DNA from: Dyella nitratireducens
GTDB lineage: Bacteria > Pseudomonadota > Gammaproteobacteria > Xanthomonadales > Rhodanobacteraceae
Assembly: GCF_014642835.1 (NCBI RefSeq)
Contig: NZ_BMJA01000002.1
Coordinates: 553,776 to 617,775, forward strand
Direction of reading: 5' to 3'
DNA length: 64,000 nucleotides
The notes under the pieces were generated by a model. It was not told the origin of the DNA, did not search any database, and was given only the letters and a program-made list of their open reading frames with translations. Below are positions 53,087-62,963 of this stretch, piece by piece (the first letter of the stretch is position 1; every line of letters begins with the position of its first letter). A program made the translations under genes and the position numbers.

Positions 53087-53555
53087 TCGGCAGCACCAGT
53101 ATCCTGTTCAAGTGCTATGGACAGGCAACCACGGCAGCGGCACCAAGACCTATCAAGGTTACGGCCGGGAGCATGAAGTGCATGTCGCCGGCAAACCGGT
53201 GATCGCTGGCTCGTCCGACGCTGCCTTTCGCGGCGACGGCAGCAAGCACAATCCCGAAGACATGCTGGTGGCCGCGCTGTCGAGCTGCCACATGCTTTGG
53301 TATCTGCATCTTGCCGCTGTGGCAGGCGTGGTGGTAACCGAGTACGTCGACGATGCCGTCGGTACGCTACTGGAGTGCGGTAACGATGGGCGCTTCACCG
53401 AAGTCGTGTTGCGCCCGCGCGTCACCATCACCGCCCATAGCGATCCCGAAGCCGCAAAACGCGTGCACGACGATGCACACCACGCCTGTTTCATCGCCAA
53501 TTCCGTCAATTTTCCGGTGCGCTGCGAACCACGCATTGTCATCGAATCCGTGTAA
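53079..53555 (+). CDS. OsmC-family protein
   Basis: A 158-residue OsmC-fold protein. LVAALSSCHMLWYL carries the first Cys (about residue 69) and HDDAHHACFIANSV the second, so a peroxidase reaction is possible. It belongs to a different branch from Ohr (10981). Its start overlaps the end of the PaiB-like gene by eight bases, and argG follows after 27 bases. Confidence 0.85.
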   Translation: MGDRQHQYPVQVLWTGNHGSGTKTYQGYGREHEVHVAGKPVIAGSSDAAFRGDGSKHNPEDMLVAALSSCHMLWYLHLAAVAGVVVTEYVDDAVGTLLECGNDGRFTEVVLRPRVTITAHSDPEAAKRVHDDAHHACFIANSVNFPVRCEPRIVIESV

Positions 53556-53582
53556 ACCACCTTTCTTTTTGGATCTCGCATC

Positions 53583-54773
53583 ATGAGCAAAGACATCGTT
53601 CTGGCCTTCTCCGGTGGTCTCGACACCAGCTTCTGCATCCCCTATCTGCAGGAGCGCGGCTGGGCCGTGCACACCGTGTTCGCTGATACTGGCGGCGTGG
53701 ATGCCGAGGAACGCGCCTATATCGAAGCGCGTGCCAAGGAATTGAAGGCGGCCAGCCACGTCACCATCGATGGCGGTCCGGCAATCTGGAACGGCTTCGT
53801 CAAGCCCTTCGTGTGGGCCGGCGAGGGGTACCAGGGCCAGTACCCGCTGCTGGTGTCCGACCGCTACCTGATCGTGGATGCCGCGCTCGAGCGTTGCGCG
53901 CAACTGGGCACCAAGGCGATCGCACACGGCTGCACCGGCATGGGTAACGACCAGGTACGTTTCGACCTCGCCGTGAAAGCGCAGGGCGATTACGAAATCG
54001 TGGCGCCGATCCGCGAAATCCAGAAAGAACACACCGAAGTGCGCGCCTATGAGCAGAAATATCTGGAAGCCAAGGGCTTCGGTGTGCGCGCGAAGCAGAA
54101 GGCCTACACCATCAATGAGAACCTGCTCGGCGTGACCATGTCCGGTGGCGAGATCGATCGCTGGCAGACGCCGGGCGAAGGCGCCGTCGGCTGGTGCAAG
54201 CCGCGTTCCGAATGGCCGTCCAAATCATTGCGACTGACGCTGAGCTTTGTCCATGGTGAAGCCGTAGCGCTGGACGGCGAAAAGATCGACGGCCATAAAC
54301 TGCTCGCCAAGCTCAACGGCCTGCTCGCGTCGTATGGCGTGGGCCGCGGCATCTACACCGGCGACACCACCATTGGCCTCAAGGGCCGCATCATTTTCGA
54401 GGCGCCTGGCCTCACCGCCTTGCTGGTGGCGCATCGCGCGTTGGAAGAAGCGGTGCTGACCAAGCAGCAGAACCGCTTCAAGCCGGACGTGGCGCGCAAG
54501 TGGGTGGAACTGGTCTACGAAGGTTTCTTCCACGACCCGCTGAAAACCGACCTGGAAGCCTTCCTCGCGTCGAGCCAGTCGACCGTCAATGGCGACGTTA
54601 CCTTGGAAACCAGCGGCGGCATCATCAATGCAGTCGCGGTGGAATCCAAGCACATCCTCAACGCCAAGGGTGCCACTTACGCGCAGGCGGCAGACTGGGG
54701 CGTGGCGGAAGCGGAAGGCTTCATCAAGCTGTTCGGCATGAGCAGCACGTTGTGGGCCGAGGTGAACCGATGA
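53583..54773 (+). CDS. argG: Argininosuccinate synthase
   Basis: A 396-residue enzyme condensing (acetyl-)citrulline-derived citrulline with aspartate. N-type ATP pyrophosphatase motif [35 protein letters not shown] and a C-terminal domain with [16 protein letters not shown]. It ends in an ATGA overlap with the deacetylase gene. Its sequence lies in the branch found in xanthomonads rather than E. coli ArgG. Confidence 0.95.
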   Translation: MSKDIVLAFSGGLDTSFCIPYLQERGWAVHTVFADTGGVDAEERAYIEARAKELKAASHVTIDGGPAIWNGFVKPFVWAGEGYQGQYPLLVSDRYLIVDAALERCAQLGTKAIAHGCTGMGNDQVRFDLAVKAQGDYEIVAPIREIQKEHTEVRAYEQKYLEAKGFGVRAKQKAYTINENLLGVTMSGGEIDRWQTPGEGAVGWCKPRSEWPSKSLRLTLSFVHGEAVALDGEKIDGHKLLAKLNGLLASYGVGRGIYTGDTTIGLKGRIIFEAPGLTALLVAHRALEEAVLTKQQNRFKPDVARKWVELVYEGFFHDPLKTDLEAFLASSQSTVNGDVTLETSGGIINAVAVESKHILNAKGATYAQAADWGVAEAEGFIKLFGMSSTLWAEVNR

Positions 54774-55909
54774 GTGCTGCGGACCTCGGGGCCCACGATC
54801 CGGGACTCGGCACGGCGTTGCTCGATGCGACGCTGAAGCATTTGCGTGCCTTGGTGTCCTTCGATACGCGTAACCCCCCGCGCTCGATTGGCACTGGCGG
54901 CATCTTCGATTATCTGCGCGAGCAACTGCCGGATTTCGATGTGCGCGTGACCGATTATGGTGCCGGCGCGGTAACGCTGTACGCCGTGCGCGGCAAGCCG
55001 AAATATCTGTTCAACGTACATCTGGATACCGTGCCGGACTCGCCGCATTGGACGCGTGATCCGCATGTGCTGGACGTGACGTCCGATCGCGCGATCGGTC
55101 TTGGCGCTTGCGACATCAAAGGTGCGGCGGCGGCACTGGTTGCCGTGGCGAACGCCTGCCAAGGCGACCTTGCCTTGCTGCTCTCCACTGACGAAGAAGC
55201 GAACGATCCGCGTTGTATCGCCGGCTTCCTCAAAGAAGGGCACAAGTACGATGCGGTGATCGTGGCCGAGCCGACGCGTGGCGAAGCAGTACTCGCGCAC
55301 CGTGGCATCCATTCGGTGCAGATGCGCTTCACGGGGCAAGCCGGCCACGCCTCAGGCGAGATCAAGGCCACCGACAGTGCCGTACATCAGGCCATACGTT
55401 GGGGTGCTTCGGCACTGGAATACGTCGAAAGCCTGTCGCACGAGCGTTTCGGCGGCCTCACGGGTTTGCGCTTCAACATCGGCCGGGTGGAGGGCGGCAT
55501 CAAGGCAAACATGATCGCGCCTACGGCTGACGTGCGTTTCGGCTTCCGTCCCTTGCCCAGCATGGACCCGGACCAGCTGCTGGAAACGTTCCGCGCGTTG
55601 GTGGAACCCAAACCGGTCAGTTACGAAGAACTCTTCCGCGGCATGTCCTTGCCTGCCGGGGACGTTTCCAACGCCGAGGCACGCCGCCTTGCCGCACGTG
55701 ACATTGCCGATGAACTCGGCATTCCCGTCGGCAATGCCGTGAACTTCTGGACCGAGGCTGCATTGTTTTCGGAAGCCGGCTACATCTCCTTCGTCTACGG
55801 CCCCGGTGACATCGCGCAGGCGCATACCGCCGACGAATGGGTCGCACTGGATCAATTGCAAAAATACGCAGAGACCATCTACGAGATCGTGAACCGTGGA
55901 AGCACATAA
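54770..55909 (+). CDS. argE': N-acetylcitrulline deacetylase (M20 family)
   Basis: A 379-residue zinc peptidase-fold deacetylase. Metal and catalytic residues in [40 protein letters not shown] (Glu-Glu pair) and the C-terminal [15 protein letters not shown]. In the xanthomonad arginine route this enzyme removes the acetyl group from N-acetylcitrulline before ArgG. Acetylornithine deacetylase is the alternative, but the neighbouring Glu92-type transcarbamylase makes the citrulline form more likely. It overlaps argB by 14 bases. Confidence 0.92.
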   Translation: MSAADLGAHDPGLGTALLDATLKHLRALVSFDTRNPPRSIGTGGIFDYLREQLPDFDVRVTDYGAGAVTLYAVRGKPKYLFNVHLDTVPDSPHWTRDPHVLDVTSDRAIGLGACDIKGAAAALVAVANACQGDLALLLSTDEEANDPRCIAGFLKEGHKYDAVIVAEPTRGEAVLAHRGIHSVQMRFTGQAGHASGEIKATDSAVHQAIRWGASALEYVESLSHERFGGLTGLRFNIGRVEGGIKANMIAPTADVRFGFRPLPSMDPDQLLETFRALVEPKPVSYEELFRGMSLPAGDVSNAEARRLAARDIADELGIPVGNAVNFWTEAALFSEAGYISFVYGPGDIAQAHTADEWVALDQLQKYAETIYEIVNRGST

Positions 55910-57212
55910 GAACACTCGCCAGACCATTGTGCGCCTGCTCTCCGCCATGGGCAGCGCCAAGGAAATCCAGCAGTACCTCAAGCGCTTTTCACAGCTGGAT
56001 GCCAAGCGCTTCGCCGTGGTGAAAGTGGGCGGCGCGGTGTTGCGCGACGAGCTCAATGATCTGACTTCGTCGTTGACCTTCCTGCAGCAGGTAGGCCTCA
56101 CGCCGATCGTGCTGCATGGCGCCGGTCCGCAGCTCGATGAGGAATTGCAGGCCGCAGGCATCACCAAGCAGACCGTCAACGGCTTGCGTGTCACCTCGCC
56201 GAAAGCCTTGGGCATCGTGCGCCGTGTCTTCCAGCAGCAGAACCTGCGCCTGGTCGAAGCTCTGCAGGCGATGGATACGCGTGCCACCTCGGTGCCGTCC
56301 GGCGTGTTCATGTCCAGCTTCCTGGACAAGGATGTCTACGGCATGGTGGGCAAGGTCGACAGCATCAACCTCGCGCCGATCGAAGCGAGCTTGCGCGCTG
56401 GCTCCATTCCGGTGATCGCGAGTCTCGGCGAAACGGATGAAGGCCAGTTCCTCAACATCAATGCCGACTTCGCCGCCAATGAACTGGTGCGCGTGCTACA
56501 GCCGTACAAGATCGTCTTCCTGACCGGTACGGGCGGCCTGCTGGACGACCAGGGCCAGATCATCGATTCGATCAACCTGAGCACCGAATTCGAACACCTG
56601 ATTCAGCAACCGTGGATCAACGGCGGCATGCGCGTGAAGATCGAGCAGATTGCCGATCTGCTGCAGAGTCTGCCGTTGACCTCGTCGGTGTCGATCACGC
56701 GTCCGTCGGAATTGGCCAAGGAGCTGTTCACGCACAAAGGCTCCGGCACGCTGGTACGCCGCGGCGAAAAGGTATTCCGATTTGAAAGCTGGGATGGCGT
56801 AGACCAGGCACGCATGCGAGAACTGATCGAATCCAGCTTTGGTCGCAAAGTGGTCGATGACTATTTCGTGCGCACCAGGCCTTATCGCATTTACGTCAGC
56901 GAAAACTATCGTGCCGCGATGATCCTCACCAGCGAGGATGGCCTGGTCTACCTCGACAAGTTCGCCGTGCTCGACGATGCGCAGGGCGAAGGCCTTGGCC
57001 GCGCCGTCTGGCTGGTGATGCGTGAGGAAAACCCGAAACTGTTCTGGCGTTCGCGTCACGGCAACACCATCAATCATTTCTACTACGCCGAATCGGACGG
57101 CTGCTACAAGCAGGAACGCTGGAAGGTCTTCTGGTACGGCCTGGATGGCTTCGACACGATCGCGCGCTGCGTCGAACACTGCGCGACACGCCAACCCACT
57201 TTGATCGACTGA
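55896..57212 (+). CDS. argB: Bifunctional N-acetylglutamate kinase/synthase
   Basis: A 438-residue fusion. Residues 1-290 are an amino acid kinase domain ([57 protein letters not shown]). Residues 300-438 form a GNAT N-acetyltransferase domain ([43 protein letters not shown]). The same architecture is found in X. campestris NAGS-K and resembles vertebrate NAGS. It performs the first two steps and is usually arginine-inhibited. It lies four bases before argC. Confidence 0.96.
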   Translation: MEAHKNTRQTIVRLLSAMGSAKEIQQYLKRFSQLDAKRFAVVKVGGAVLRDELNDLTSSLTFLQQVGLTPIVLHGAGPQLDEELQAAGITKQTVNGLRVTSPKALGIVRRVFQQQNLRLVEALQAMDTRATSVPSGVFMSSFLDKDVYGMVGKVDSINLAPIEASLRAGSIPVIASLGETDEGQFLNINADFAANELVRVLQPYKIVFLTGTGGLLDDQGQIIDSINLSTEFEHLIQQPWINGGMRVKIEQIADLLQSLPLTSSVSITRPSELAKELFTHKGSGTLVRRGEKVFRFESWDGVDQARMRELIESSFGRKVVDDYFVRTRPYRIYVSENYRAAMILTSEDGLVYLDKFAVLDDAQGEGLGRAVWLVMREENPKLFWRSRHGNTINHFYYAESDGCYKQERWKVFWYGLDGFDTIARCVEHCATRQPTLID

Positions 57213-57216
57213 AAAT

Positions 57217-58170
57217 ATGGTTACTTCCAAGAAACGCATCGGCATCGTTGGCGCTCGCGGCCATACCGGCGCAGAACTGATCCGTCTGGTTGCGGCGCAT
57301 CCGGCGCTGGAACTGGCTTACGTATCTTCGCGCGAGTTGAATGGACAGCGCGTCGAAGATCATGTCGAGGCATACAAGGGCGAGTTGCGCTACAGCTCGC
57401 CCGCCCATGAAGAACTGCCTTCGCTCGATGCCGACGTCGTGGTGCTGGCGTTGCCTAACGGCAAGGCATCCGCTTGCGTGGAAGCATTCGATGCTGCCGG
57501 CAAAGACCCGGTCATCGTGGACTTATCGGCAGATTACCGCTTTGACAACAGCTGGTATTACGGCCTGCCCGAACTCACCCGCAACAAGTGGCGCGGCGAG
57601 AAGCGCATCAGCAATCCCGGCTGCTATGCCACGGCCATCCAGCTTTCCGTTGCACCGCTCAAGGACATGCTGGCCGCGCCGCCGGTGTGCTTTGGTGTTT
57701 CCGGTTATTCCGGTGCCGGCGCCACGCCGTCCGACAAGAACAATCCGGAAAAGCTGCGCGACAACCTGATGCCGTATTCGCTTACCGGCCACATGCACGA
57801 GAAGGAGGCGAGCCGGCACCTTGGCATTCCTGTGGAATTCATGCCGCATGTGGCTCCGCATTTTCGCGGCTTGACCGTTACCACCAACCTCTATCTTTCG
57901 CGTGCCCTGAAGCGTGAGGATGTGCTGGCGCGTTTCCAGCAAGCCTATGCCGGCGAGAAGCTGGTGTGCGTGCTCGATGAGGCACCGTGGGTGAGTCAGA
58001 TCGCTGGCAAGCATCACGCGGAGGTTGGCGGCTTTGCGCTGTCTGCTGACGCCAAGCGTGTGGTCGTGGTGGCTACGCTCGACAATCTGTTGAAGGGCGC
58101 TGCAACGCAGGCGATGCAGAACATCAATCGGGCGATTGGCGTGGACGAATACACGTCGATTCCACTGTAA
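57217..58170 (+). CDS. argC: N-acetyl-gamma-glutamyl-phosphate reductase
   Basis: A 317-residue NADPH-dependent reductase, the third arginine step. Rossmann motif [17 protein letters not shown], catalytic Cys136 in [10 protein letters not shown], and the His-containing [14 protein letters not shown] with [14 protein letters not shown]. Length is typical of type 1 ArgC. Confidence 0.96.
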   Translation: MVTSKKRIGIVGARGHTGAELIRLVAAHPALELAYVSSRELNGQRVEDHVEAYKGELRYSSPAHEELPSLDADVVVLALPNGKASACVEAFDAAGKDPVIVDLSADYRFDNSWYYGLPELTRNKWRGEKRISNPGCYATAIQLSVAPLKDMLAAPPVCFGVSGYSGAGATPSDKNNPEKLRDNLMPYSLTGHMHEKEASRHLGIPVEFMPHVAPHFRGLTVTTNLYLSRALKREDVLARFQQAYAGEKLVCVLDEAPWVSQIAGKHHAEVGGFALSADAKRVVVVATLDNLLKGAATQAMQNINRAIGVDEYTSIPL

Positions 58171-58196
58171 CGTGCGGGATGCATGTTGCCCCGGAC

Positions 58197-58222
58197 GTCA
58201 TGTCCGCAAAAGCGGGAATGAC
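58197..58222. repeat. Degenerate REP-like element, family B
   Basis: GTCATGTCCGCAAAAGCGGGAATGAC is a decayed inverted repeat of the family at 16087, in the 83-base gap between argC and argH. Confidence 0.5.
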
Positions 58223-58253
58223 GGCAAAAAAAAGCAAATGAGAGCCTAAAACC

Positions 58254-59549
58254 ATGACCGACCTTCTTTGGCAAAAAGCCGGCATCGAAACCAACGCGAA
58301 AATCATGAAATTCCTCGCCGGCGACGATGTGCTGCTGGATCGCGAGTTCTTCCTGCACGACATCACCGCCAGCAAGGCGCATGTCGAAGGCCTGGCGAAC
58401 ATAGGCGTCGTCAGCGCGAAGGAGCAGGAAGATCTCAAGCGCGAACTGGACGTGCTGGCTGAGGACTTTCGCGCGGGACGTTTCGTGCTGGATGAGCACT
58501 ACGAAGACGGCCATTCCGCCATCGAAGCCCGGCTTACCGACCGCCTGGGCGATGCCGGCCGCCGCGTGCACACTGGCCGCAGCCGCAACGACCAGATTCT
58601 GGTCGCCACCCGCCTATGGTTGAAGGAAAAGCTTGCGCTGTTGGAAACACATTGCCGCACTATTGCCGATGTGTGCTTGCAGCGCGCCGCACAGCCGGCA
58701 TTGCCGCTGCCGGGCTATACCCATCTGCAACGTGCCGTGGTGTCTTCCACTGCCATGTGGTTTGCCGGTTTCGCCGAAGGCTTTATCGACAATGCCTGGC
58801 GCGCCAAGCAGACCGCCGCATGGATCGACGCCAATCCGCTCGGTACCGCCGCTGGTTACGGCGTCAACCTGCCGCTGGATCGCGCACATACCACGCAGGC
58901 GCTGGGCTTCGGCCGCATGCAGGTCTCGCCCATCTACGCGCAGCTTTCGCGCGGCAAGTTCGAGATGGCGGTGATGGAAGCCTTGAGCAGCGCGATGCTT
59001 GATGCGCGCCGCCTAGCCTGGGACCTGTCGCTGTTCACCACTGCGGAATTCAACTTCGTATCGCTGCCGTCGGAATACACCACCGGCAGTTCGATCATGC
59101 CCAACAAGCGCAATCCCGATGTAGTGGAACTGCTGCGCGCTTCCTACGCAACGGTTGCTGCCTCACGGTGCGAGATCGAGCAATTGCTGTCGCTGCCCTC
59201 CGGCTATCAGCGCGATCTGCAGTTCTCCAAAGGCTCGTTGTTTCATGGTGTCACGCACGGCCTCGCGGCGCTGGAATTGTTGCCAGATCTGCTTGCGCGC
59301 ATGCAATGGAATGAAGCCATCATGCGTGCCGCCATCGAGCCGGCCATGTACGCCACTGACGTCGCCATCGAGCAGGCTGCAGCGGGTGTGCCGTTCCGCG
59401 AAGCCTATCGTGCCGCGGCACAGGCAGCGCAGGAGGCAGGGCAGGGGCGCACACCGGAATCCAGTCTCTCGGCACGTACCTCACCGGGCGCGGGTAACGA
59501 TGTACAGCTGGATGTCTTGCGGCAGCGTCTCGATCACCTTTCGTCATAG
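58254..59549 (+). CDS. argH: Argininosuccinate lyase
   Basis: A 431-residue fumarase-superfamily lyase releasing arginine and fumarate. [30 protein letters not shown], and the signature [17 protein letters not shown] with the catalytic Ser. The N-terminus [20 protein letters not shown] is the xanthomonad form. GAGCC lies about eight bases before the ATG. Confidence 0.96.
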   Translation: MTDLLWQKAGIETNAKIMKFLAGDDVLLDREFFLHDITASKAHVEGLANIGVVSAKEQEDLKRELDVLAEDFRAGRFVLDEHYEDGHSAIEARLTDRLGDAGRRVHTGRSRNDQILVATRLWLKEKLALLETHCRTIADVCLQRAAQPALPLPGYTHLQRAVVSSTAMWFAGFAEGFIDNAWRAKQTAAWIDANPLGTAAGYGVNLPLDRAHTTQALGFGRMQVSPIYAQLSRGKFEMAVMEALSSAMLDARRLAWDLSLFTTAEFNFVSLPSEYTTGSSIMPNKRNPDVVELLRASYATVAASRCEIEQLLSLPSGYQRDLQFSKGSLFHGVTHGLAALELLPDLLARMQWNEAIMRAAIEPAMYATDVAIEQAAAGVPFREAYRAAAQAAQEAGQGRTPESSLSARTSPGAGNDVQLDVLRQRLDHLSS

Positions 59550-59558
59550 CAAATCGGC

Positions 59559-59921
59559 ATGAGCATCGTCAGCACGGCAAACGCGCAGCACTATCACTGG
59601 GGACAATCCTGCGACGGCTGGCATCTGCTGGCGCTGGACGAGCTCAGCATCATCGAAGAACGCATGCCGCCCGGCAGCTTCGAACAGCGTCACCGGCATG
59701 CGCGTGCACGGCAGTTCTTCTACGTGCTGGAAGGCGAGGTGACGATCGAATTGGAAGGTATTGTTCATCGCTTGCAGCGTGGCCAAGGCTTGCATGTGCC
59801 GCCAGGCAGCGCGCACCAAGTGCGTAACGACGGTGAGGGTGATGCAAGATTCGTAGCGGTTTCTTCGCCCAAGAGTCACGGTGATCGAATCGCTGCACCG
59901 CTGGAGGAAGTTGCCTCGTGA
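59559..59921 (+). CDS. Cupin-domain protein
   Basis: A 120-residue single cupin. Motif 1 RHRHARARQFFYVLEGEVTIEL holds the His pair and Glu, motif 2 is HVPPGSAHQVRN. Such proteins bind a metal, but substrate is unknown. It is embedded in the arginine/proline operon: nine bases after argH and overlapping the proB start, so it is probably connected with amino-acid metabolism or sensing; that is inference. Confidence 0.8.
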   Translation: MSIVSTANAQHYHWGQSCDGWHLLALDELSIIEERMPPGSFEQRHRHARARQFFYVLEGEVTIELEGIVHRLQRGQGLHVPPGSAHQVRNDGEGDARFVAVSSPKSHGDRIAAPLEEVAS

Positions 59922-61066
59922 CCGGACGTGCGCTGCCCGAACACACCTTGCCGGCATGGCGCCGCGCCGTATTGAAAGTCGGCAGCAATCTGCTGGCCGC
60001 CGACGGTGGCGGCCTCACCCCCCTTTACGCGCAAGCCTTGGCTGGCTTTATCAGCGCTAGCCAGCGTTCAGGGCGAGAGGTCGTGCTGGTTTCTTCTGGT
60101 GCCGTTGCTGCAGGACGCGCATTGCTGCGCACGCGCGCGGTGCCGGGCCCGGAGCTTGCGGCGAAACAGGCGCTGGCTGCACTGGGCCAGGCACCGATGA
60201 TCGCCTTGTGGCAAAGCCTGTCGGAATATCCGGTTGCCCAAGTGCTGTTGACGCATGACGACCTGCGCAACCGGCGCCGTTATCTCAACGCACGTGCCAC
60301 GTTGCGAGAGCTGCTGATGCTGGGTGTCTTGCCGGTCGTCAATGAGAACGACACGGTGGCGGTGGACGAACTGAAACTCGGTGACAACGACAATCTCGCT
60401 GCTATCGTCGCCGCCTTGGTGGATGCCGACTTACTGTTGATAGCCTCCGACGTGGATGCGCTTTACAACGCCGATCCTCGTCGAAACCCGGCAGCTGAAC
60501 CTATCGGGCATGTGCCGCAGTTGACCCAGCAGATCATCGTCATGGCAGGCGGCAGCGGCACCGCTGTGGGCACCGGCGGCATGCGTACCAAACTGCAGGC
60601 TGCTGAGAAGGCCGCCGCAGCCGGTATCCCTACGGCACTGTTCAGCGGTCGCGAGCCTGCGACGGTCAAGGCACTGGAAGAAGGACGGCTGCGCGGCACA
60701 TTGATCGACGTAGCCGGCAACCGCATGCAGGCGCGCAAGTACTGGCTGCGTCATGCGCCCGCCGGCGGTGGTCGCGTCAGCGTCGATGCCGGCGCCGTCC
60801 GCGCACTGGCCGGCGGGCGCGCATCACTGCTGCCTGGCGGCATTCTGGATGTGGCAGGCGAGTTCCATCGCGGCGACCTGGTGGAAATCGTCGACGCCCA
60901 GGACCGGCCCATCGCACGTGGGCTATGCCAGTACGGTGCAGCCGAGATGCGCCGCCTGGCCGGGCGGCATAGCCGCGATATCGCGTCCATCCTTGGCTAT
61001 AGCTACGGCGACGAGATCGTACATCGCGACGATCTGGCCACCATCGCAGGAGAATCGGAAGTATGA
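59918..61066 (+). CDS. proB: Glutamate 5-kinase
   Basis: A 382-residue kinase for the first step of proline synthesis. Amino-acid kinase domain ([72 protein letters not shown]) followed by a C-terminal PUA domain (from about residue 270, [20 protein letters not shown]). Start is GTG, overlapping the cupin stop codon. Confidence 0.95.
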   Translation: MTGRALPEHTLPAWRRAVLKVGSNLLAADGGGLTPLYAQALAGFISASQRSGREVVLVSSGAVAAGRALLRTRAVPGPELAAKQALAALGQAPMIALWQSLSEYPVAQVLLTHDDLRNRRRYLNARATLRELLMLGVLPVVNENDTVAVDELKLGDNDNLAAIVAALVDADLLLIASDVDALYNADPRRNPAAEPIGHVPQLTQQIIVMAGGSGTAVGTGGMRTKLQAAEKAAAAGIPTALFSGREPATVKALEEGRLRGTLIDVAGNRMQARKYWLRHAPAGGGRVSVDAGAVRALAGGRASLLPGGILDVAGEFHRGDLVEIVDAQDRPIARGLCQYGAAEMRRLAGRHSRDIASILGYSYGDEIVHRDDLATIAGESEV

Positions 61067-62325
61067 GCGAGATTCGTCACCTGGCCTTGGCCTGCAAGGA
61101 TGCTGCGCAAGCCATGTTTGCACTCGATACCGAAACCAAGCGCAAGCTGCTGCACGACATGGCTGCCGCGTTGGAAACACAGCGCGATGCCATCCTGGCA
61201 GCGAACGCGCGCGATTTGCAGCACGCCACTGCCAAGGGCACCCAGGGCGCGATGCTTGACCGCCTGCGCCTGGACGAAGCGCGTATCGGCGGCATTGCCA
61301 ATGCCGTACGTGAGATCGCTGCGTTGCCCGATCCGGTTGGCCTGGTTACCCGTCGCGAGACACGTCCAAACGGCCTGGAAATCGAGCGTGTACGCATCCC
61401 GCTTGGTGTCGTCGCGATGATCTACGAGGCACGTCCCAACGTGACCGCCGACGCTGCCGCGTTATGTCTGATGGCCGGCAACGCCGTGATTCTTCGTGGT
61501 GGTTCCGAAGCACTGCATTCCAACATGGCGATCGCTTCAGCCTTGCACATCGCATTGGAAAAGCATGATATCCCTGCTGCGGCCGTGACCTTGATCGAAG
61601 ACCTGCGTCGCGAAACGATGGTGGAATTGCTGCAGCTCAGCGACATCGTCGATCTGGCGATTCCGCGCGGTGGTGAAGGCCTGATCCGATTCGTTGCCGA
61701 GCATGCGCGCGTGCCGGTGATCAAGCATTACAAGGGCGTCTGCCATCTCTATGTCGATGCATCGGCGGATGAAGTACTGGCTCTGAACCTGCTGGTCGAC
61801 GGCAAGACTTCTCGCCCTGGCGTATGCAATGCGCTGGAAACCTTGCTGGTGCATCGCGATGTCGCCTCGTCATTCCTGCCCAAAGCAGCGCAGGCGTTGC
61901 AGGAGCGAGGCGTCGAGTTGCTGGGATGCGAACGTTCGCGCGCCCTGGTGAAAGGCCTGCGACCTGCAACCGACGAAGACTACGCTGCGGAATTTCTCGA
62001 CCTTATCCTCGCCATCCGCGTGGTCGACGATCTTGGTATGGCCATCGGCCACATCCAGCGTTTCGGCTCCGACCATACCGAAGTCATTGCTACACGCAAC
62101 GACGAATCCGCCCGCCGTTTCGTGCAGGCTATTCGCTCAGCCGTAGTGATGGTGAACGCCTCATCGCGCTTTTCCGATGGTGGTGAATTGGGCCTGGGGG
62201 CCGAGATCGGCATTTCCACCACCCGCCTGCATGCCTATGGACCGATGGGTGCGGAAGCCTTGACTGTAGAACGCTTTATCGTGCGCGGCGATGGACAGGT
62301 ACGCCATCCACAGAGCCGGCTGTAA
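61063..62325 (+). CDS. proA: Gamma-glutamyl phosphate reductase
   Basis: A 420-residue ALDH-fold reductase making glutamate-5-semialdehyde. [51 protein letters not shown], and the catalytic Cys in [16 protein letters not shown]. It overlaps the proB stop by four bases (ATGA). Last biosynthetic gene of the cluster. Confidence 0.96.
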   Translation: MSEIRHLALACKDAAQAMFALDTETKRKLLHDMAAALETQRDAILAANARDLQHATAKGTQGAMLDRLRLDEARIGGIANAVREIAALPDPVGLVTRRETRPNGLEIERVRIPLGVVAMIYEARPNVTADAAALCLMAGNAVILRGGSEALHSNMAIASALHIALEKHDIPAAAVTLIEDLRRETMVELLQLSDIVDLAIPRGGEGLIRFVAEHARVPVIKHYKGVCHLYVDASADEVLALNLLVDGKTSRPGVCNALETLLVHRDVASSFLPKAAQALQERGVELLGCERSRALVKGLRPATDEDYAAEFLDLILAIRVVDDLGMAIGHIQRFGSDHTEVIATRNDESARRFVQAIRSAVVMVNASSRFSDGGELGLGAEIGISTTRLHAYGPMGAEALTVERFIVRGDGQVRHPQSRL

Positions 62326-62353
62326 TCCATCAGGGAACAAAGAGGGAGTCTCA

Positions 62354-62746
62354 TTGAACCAGGCAGACATCGTGCGTCCAGTACAAGAGCAACTGGATGC
62401 GTACAACGCAAAAGACATCGATCGCTTCATGCAATGGTGGGCGGACGATTGCCAGTACTACATCTTTCCGTCTGAATTGCTCGCAGACGGCGCGGCGCAG
62501 ATTCGTGAACGCCACATGGAGCGGTTCAAGGAACCGGATCTGCATGGCCGGCTGGTACATCGCACGGTGGTCGGCAACCTGGTTGTCGACCAGGAACTAG
62601 TCACCCGGAATTTCCCTGACGGCTTGGGTGAGATGGACGTGCTTGCCATTTACGAAATTGAGGCGGGCAAGATCGTTAGTGCGCGGTTCAAGCTCGGTGA
62701 GCGCCGTAACGCATCGCGTGGGGTTTGCACCCCAATCTACGAATAG
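62354..62746 (+). CDS. SnoaL-like / NTF2-fold protein with repeat-derived C-terminus
   Basis: A protein of about 130 residues with the SnoaL-like steroid-isomerase fold pattern (VQEQLDAYNAKDIDRFMQWW, DDCQYYIFP, AQIRERHMERF, VLAIYEIEAGKIVSARF). Function unknown. The best start is TTG at 62354 after GAGGGAG. The final dozen residues (RGVCTPIYE) are encoded by a REP-like arm (62719-62740), so the original stop was probably replaced by the repeat. Confidence 0.72.
   Translation: MNQADIVRPVQEQLDAYNAKDIDRFMQWWADDCQYYIFPSELLADGAAQIRERHMERFKEPDLHGRLVHRTVVGNLVVDQELVTRNFPDGLGEMDVLAIYEIEAGKIVSARFKLGERRNASRGVCTPIYE
62719..62740. repeat. Lone REP-like arm, family A, inside a gene end
   Basis: TGGGGTTTGCACCCCAATCTAC matches the right arm of the repeats at 4196 and 7555. 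It encodes the last residues of the SnoaL-like protein. A more decayed relative (GGAGGTTTGCACTCCGATCC) lies at about 62931-62950. Confidence 0.75.
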
Positions 62747-62792
62747 CCGCCTAGGCGCGTCATTCGCCGTAAAAAGTCGGTTTTACCTCGAC

Positions 62793-62860
62793 GTCATTCC
62801 GGCGAAGGCCGGAATCCATGCTTCGTACTGGCGATGGATTCCGGCCTTCGCCGGAATGAC
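62793..62860. repeat. Paired inverted repeat, REP-like family B
   Basis: Arms 62793-62818 and 62835-62860 are exact 26-base reverse complements (GTCATTCCGGCGAAGGCCGG...), 16 bases apart, between the convergent SnoaL-like gene and kynureninase. Confidence 0.88.
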
Positions 62861-62963
62861 GACCCGCTCTGAAACGGTATTAACGCGGACTTCTGCTCTT
62901 GCCGAAAGAGTGGGAAACGTCGCGATATATGGAGGTTTGCACTCCGATCCACGCCCTAGGCTA

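Noticed and set aside
55352-56329. 325-codon minus-strand frame across argE' and argB
   Set aside because: Runs antisense through two conserved overlapping genes.
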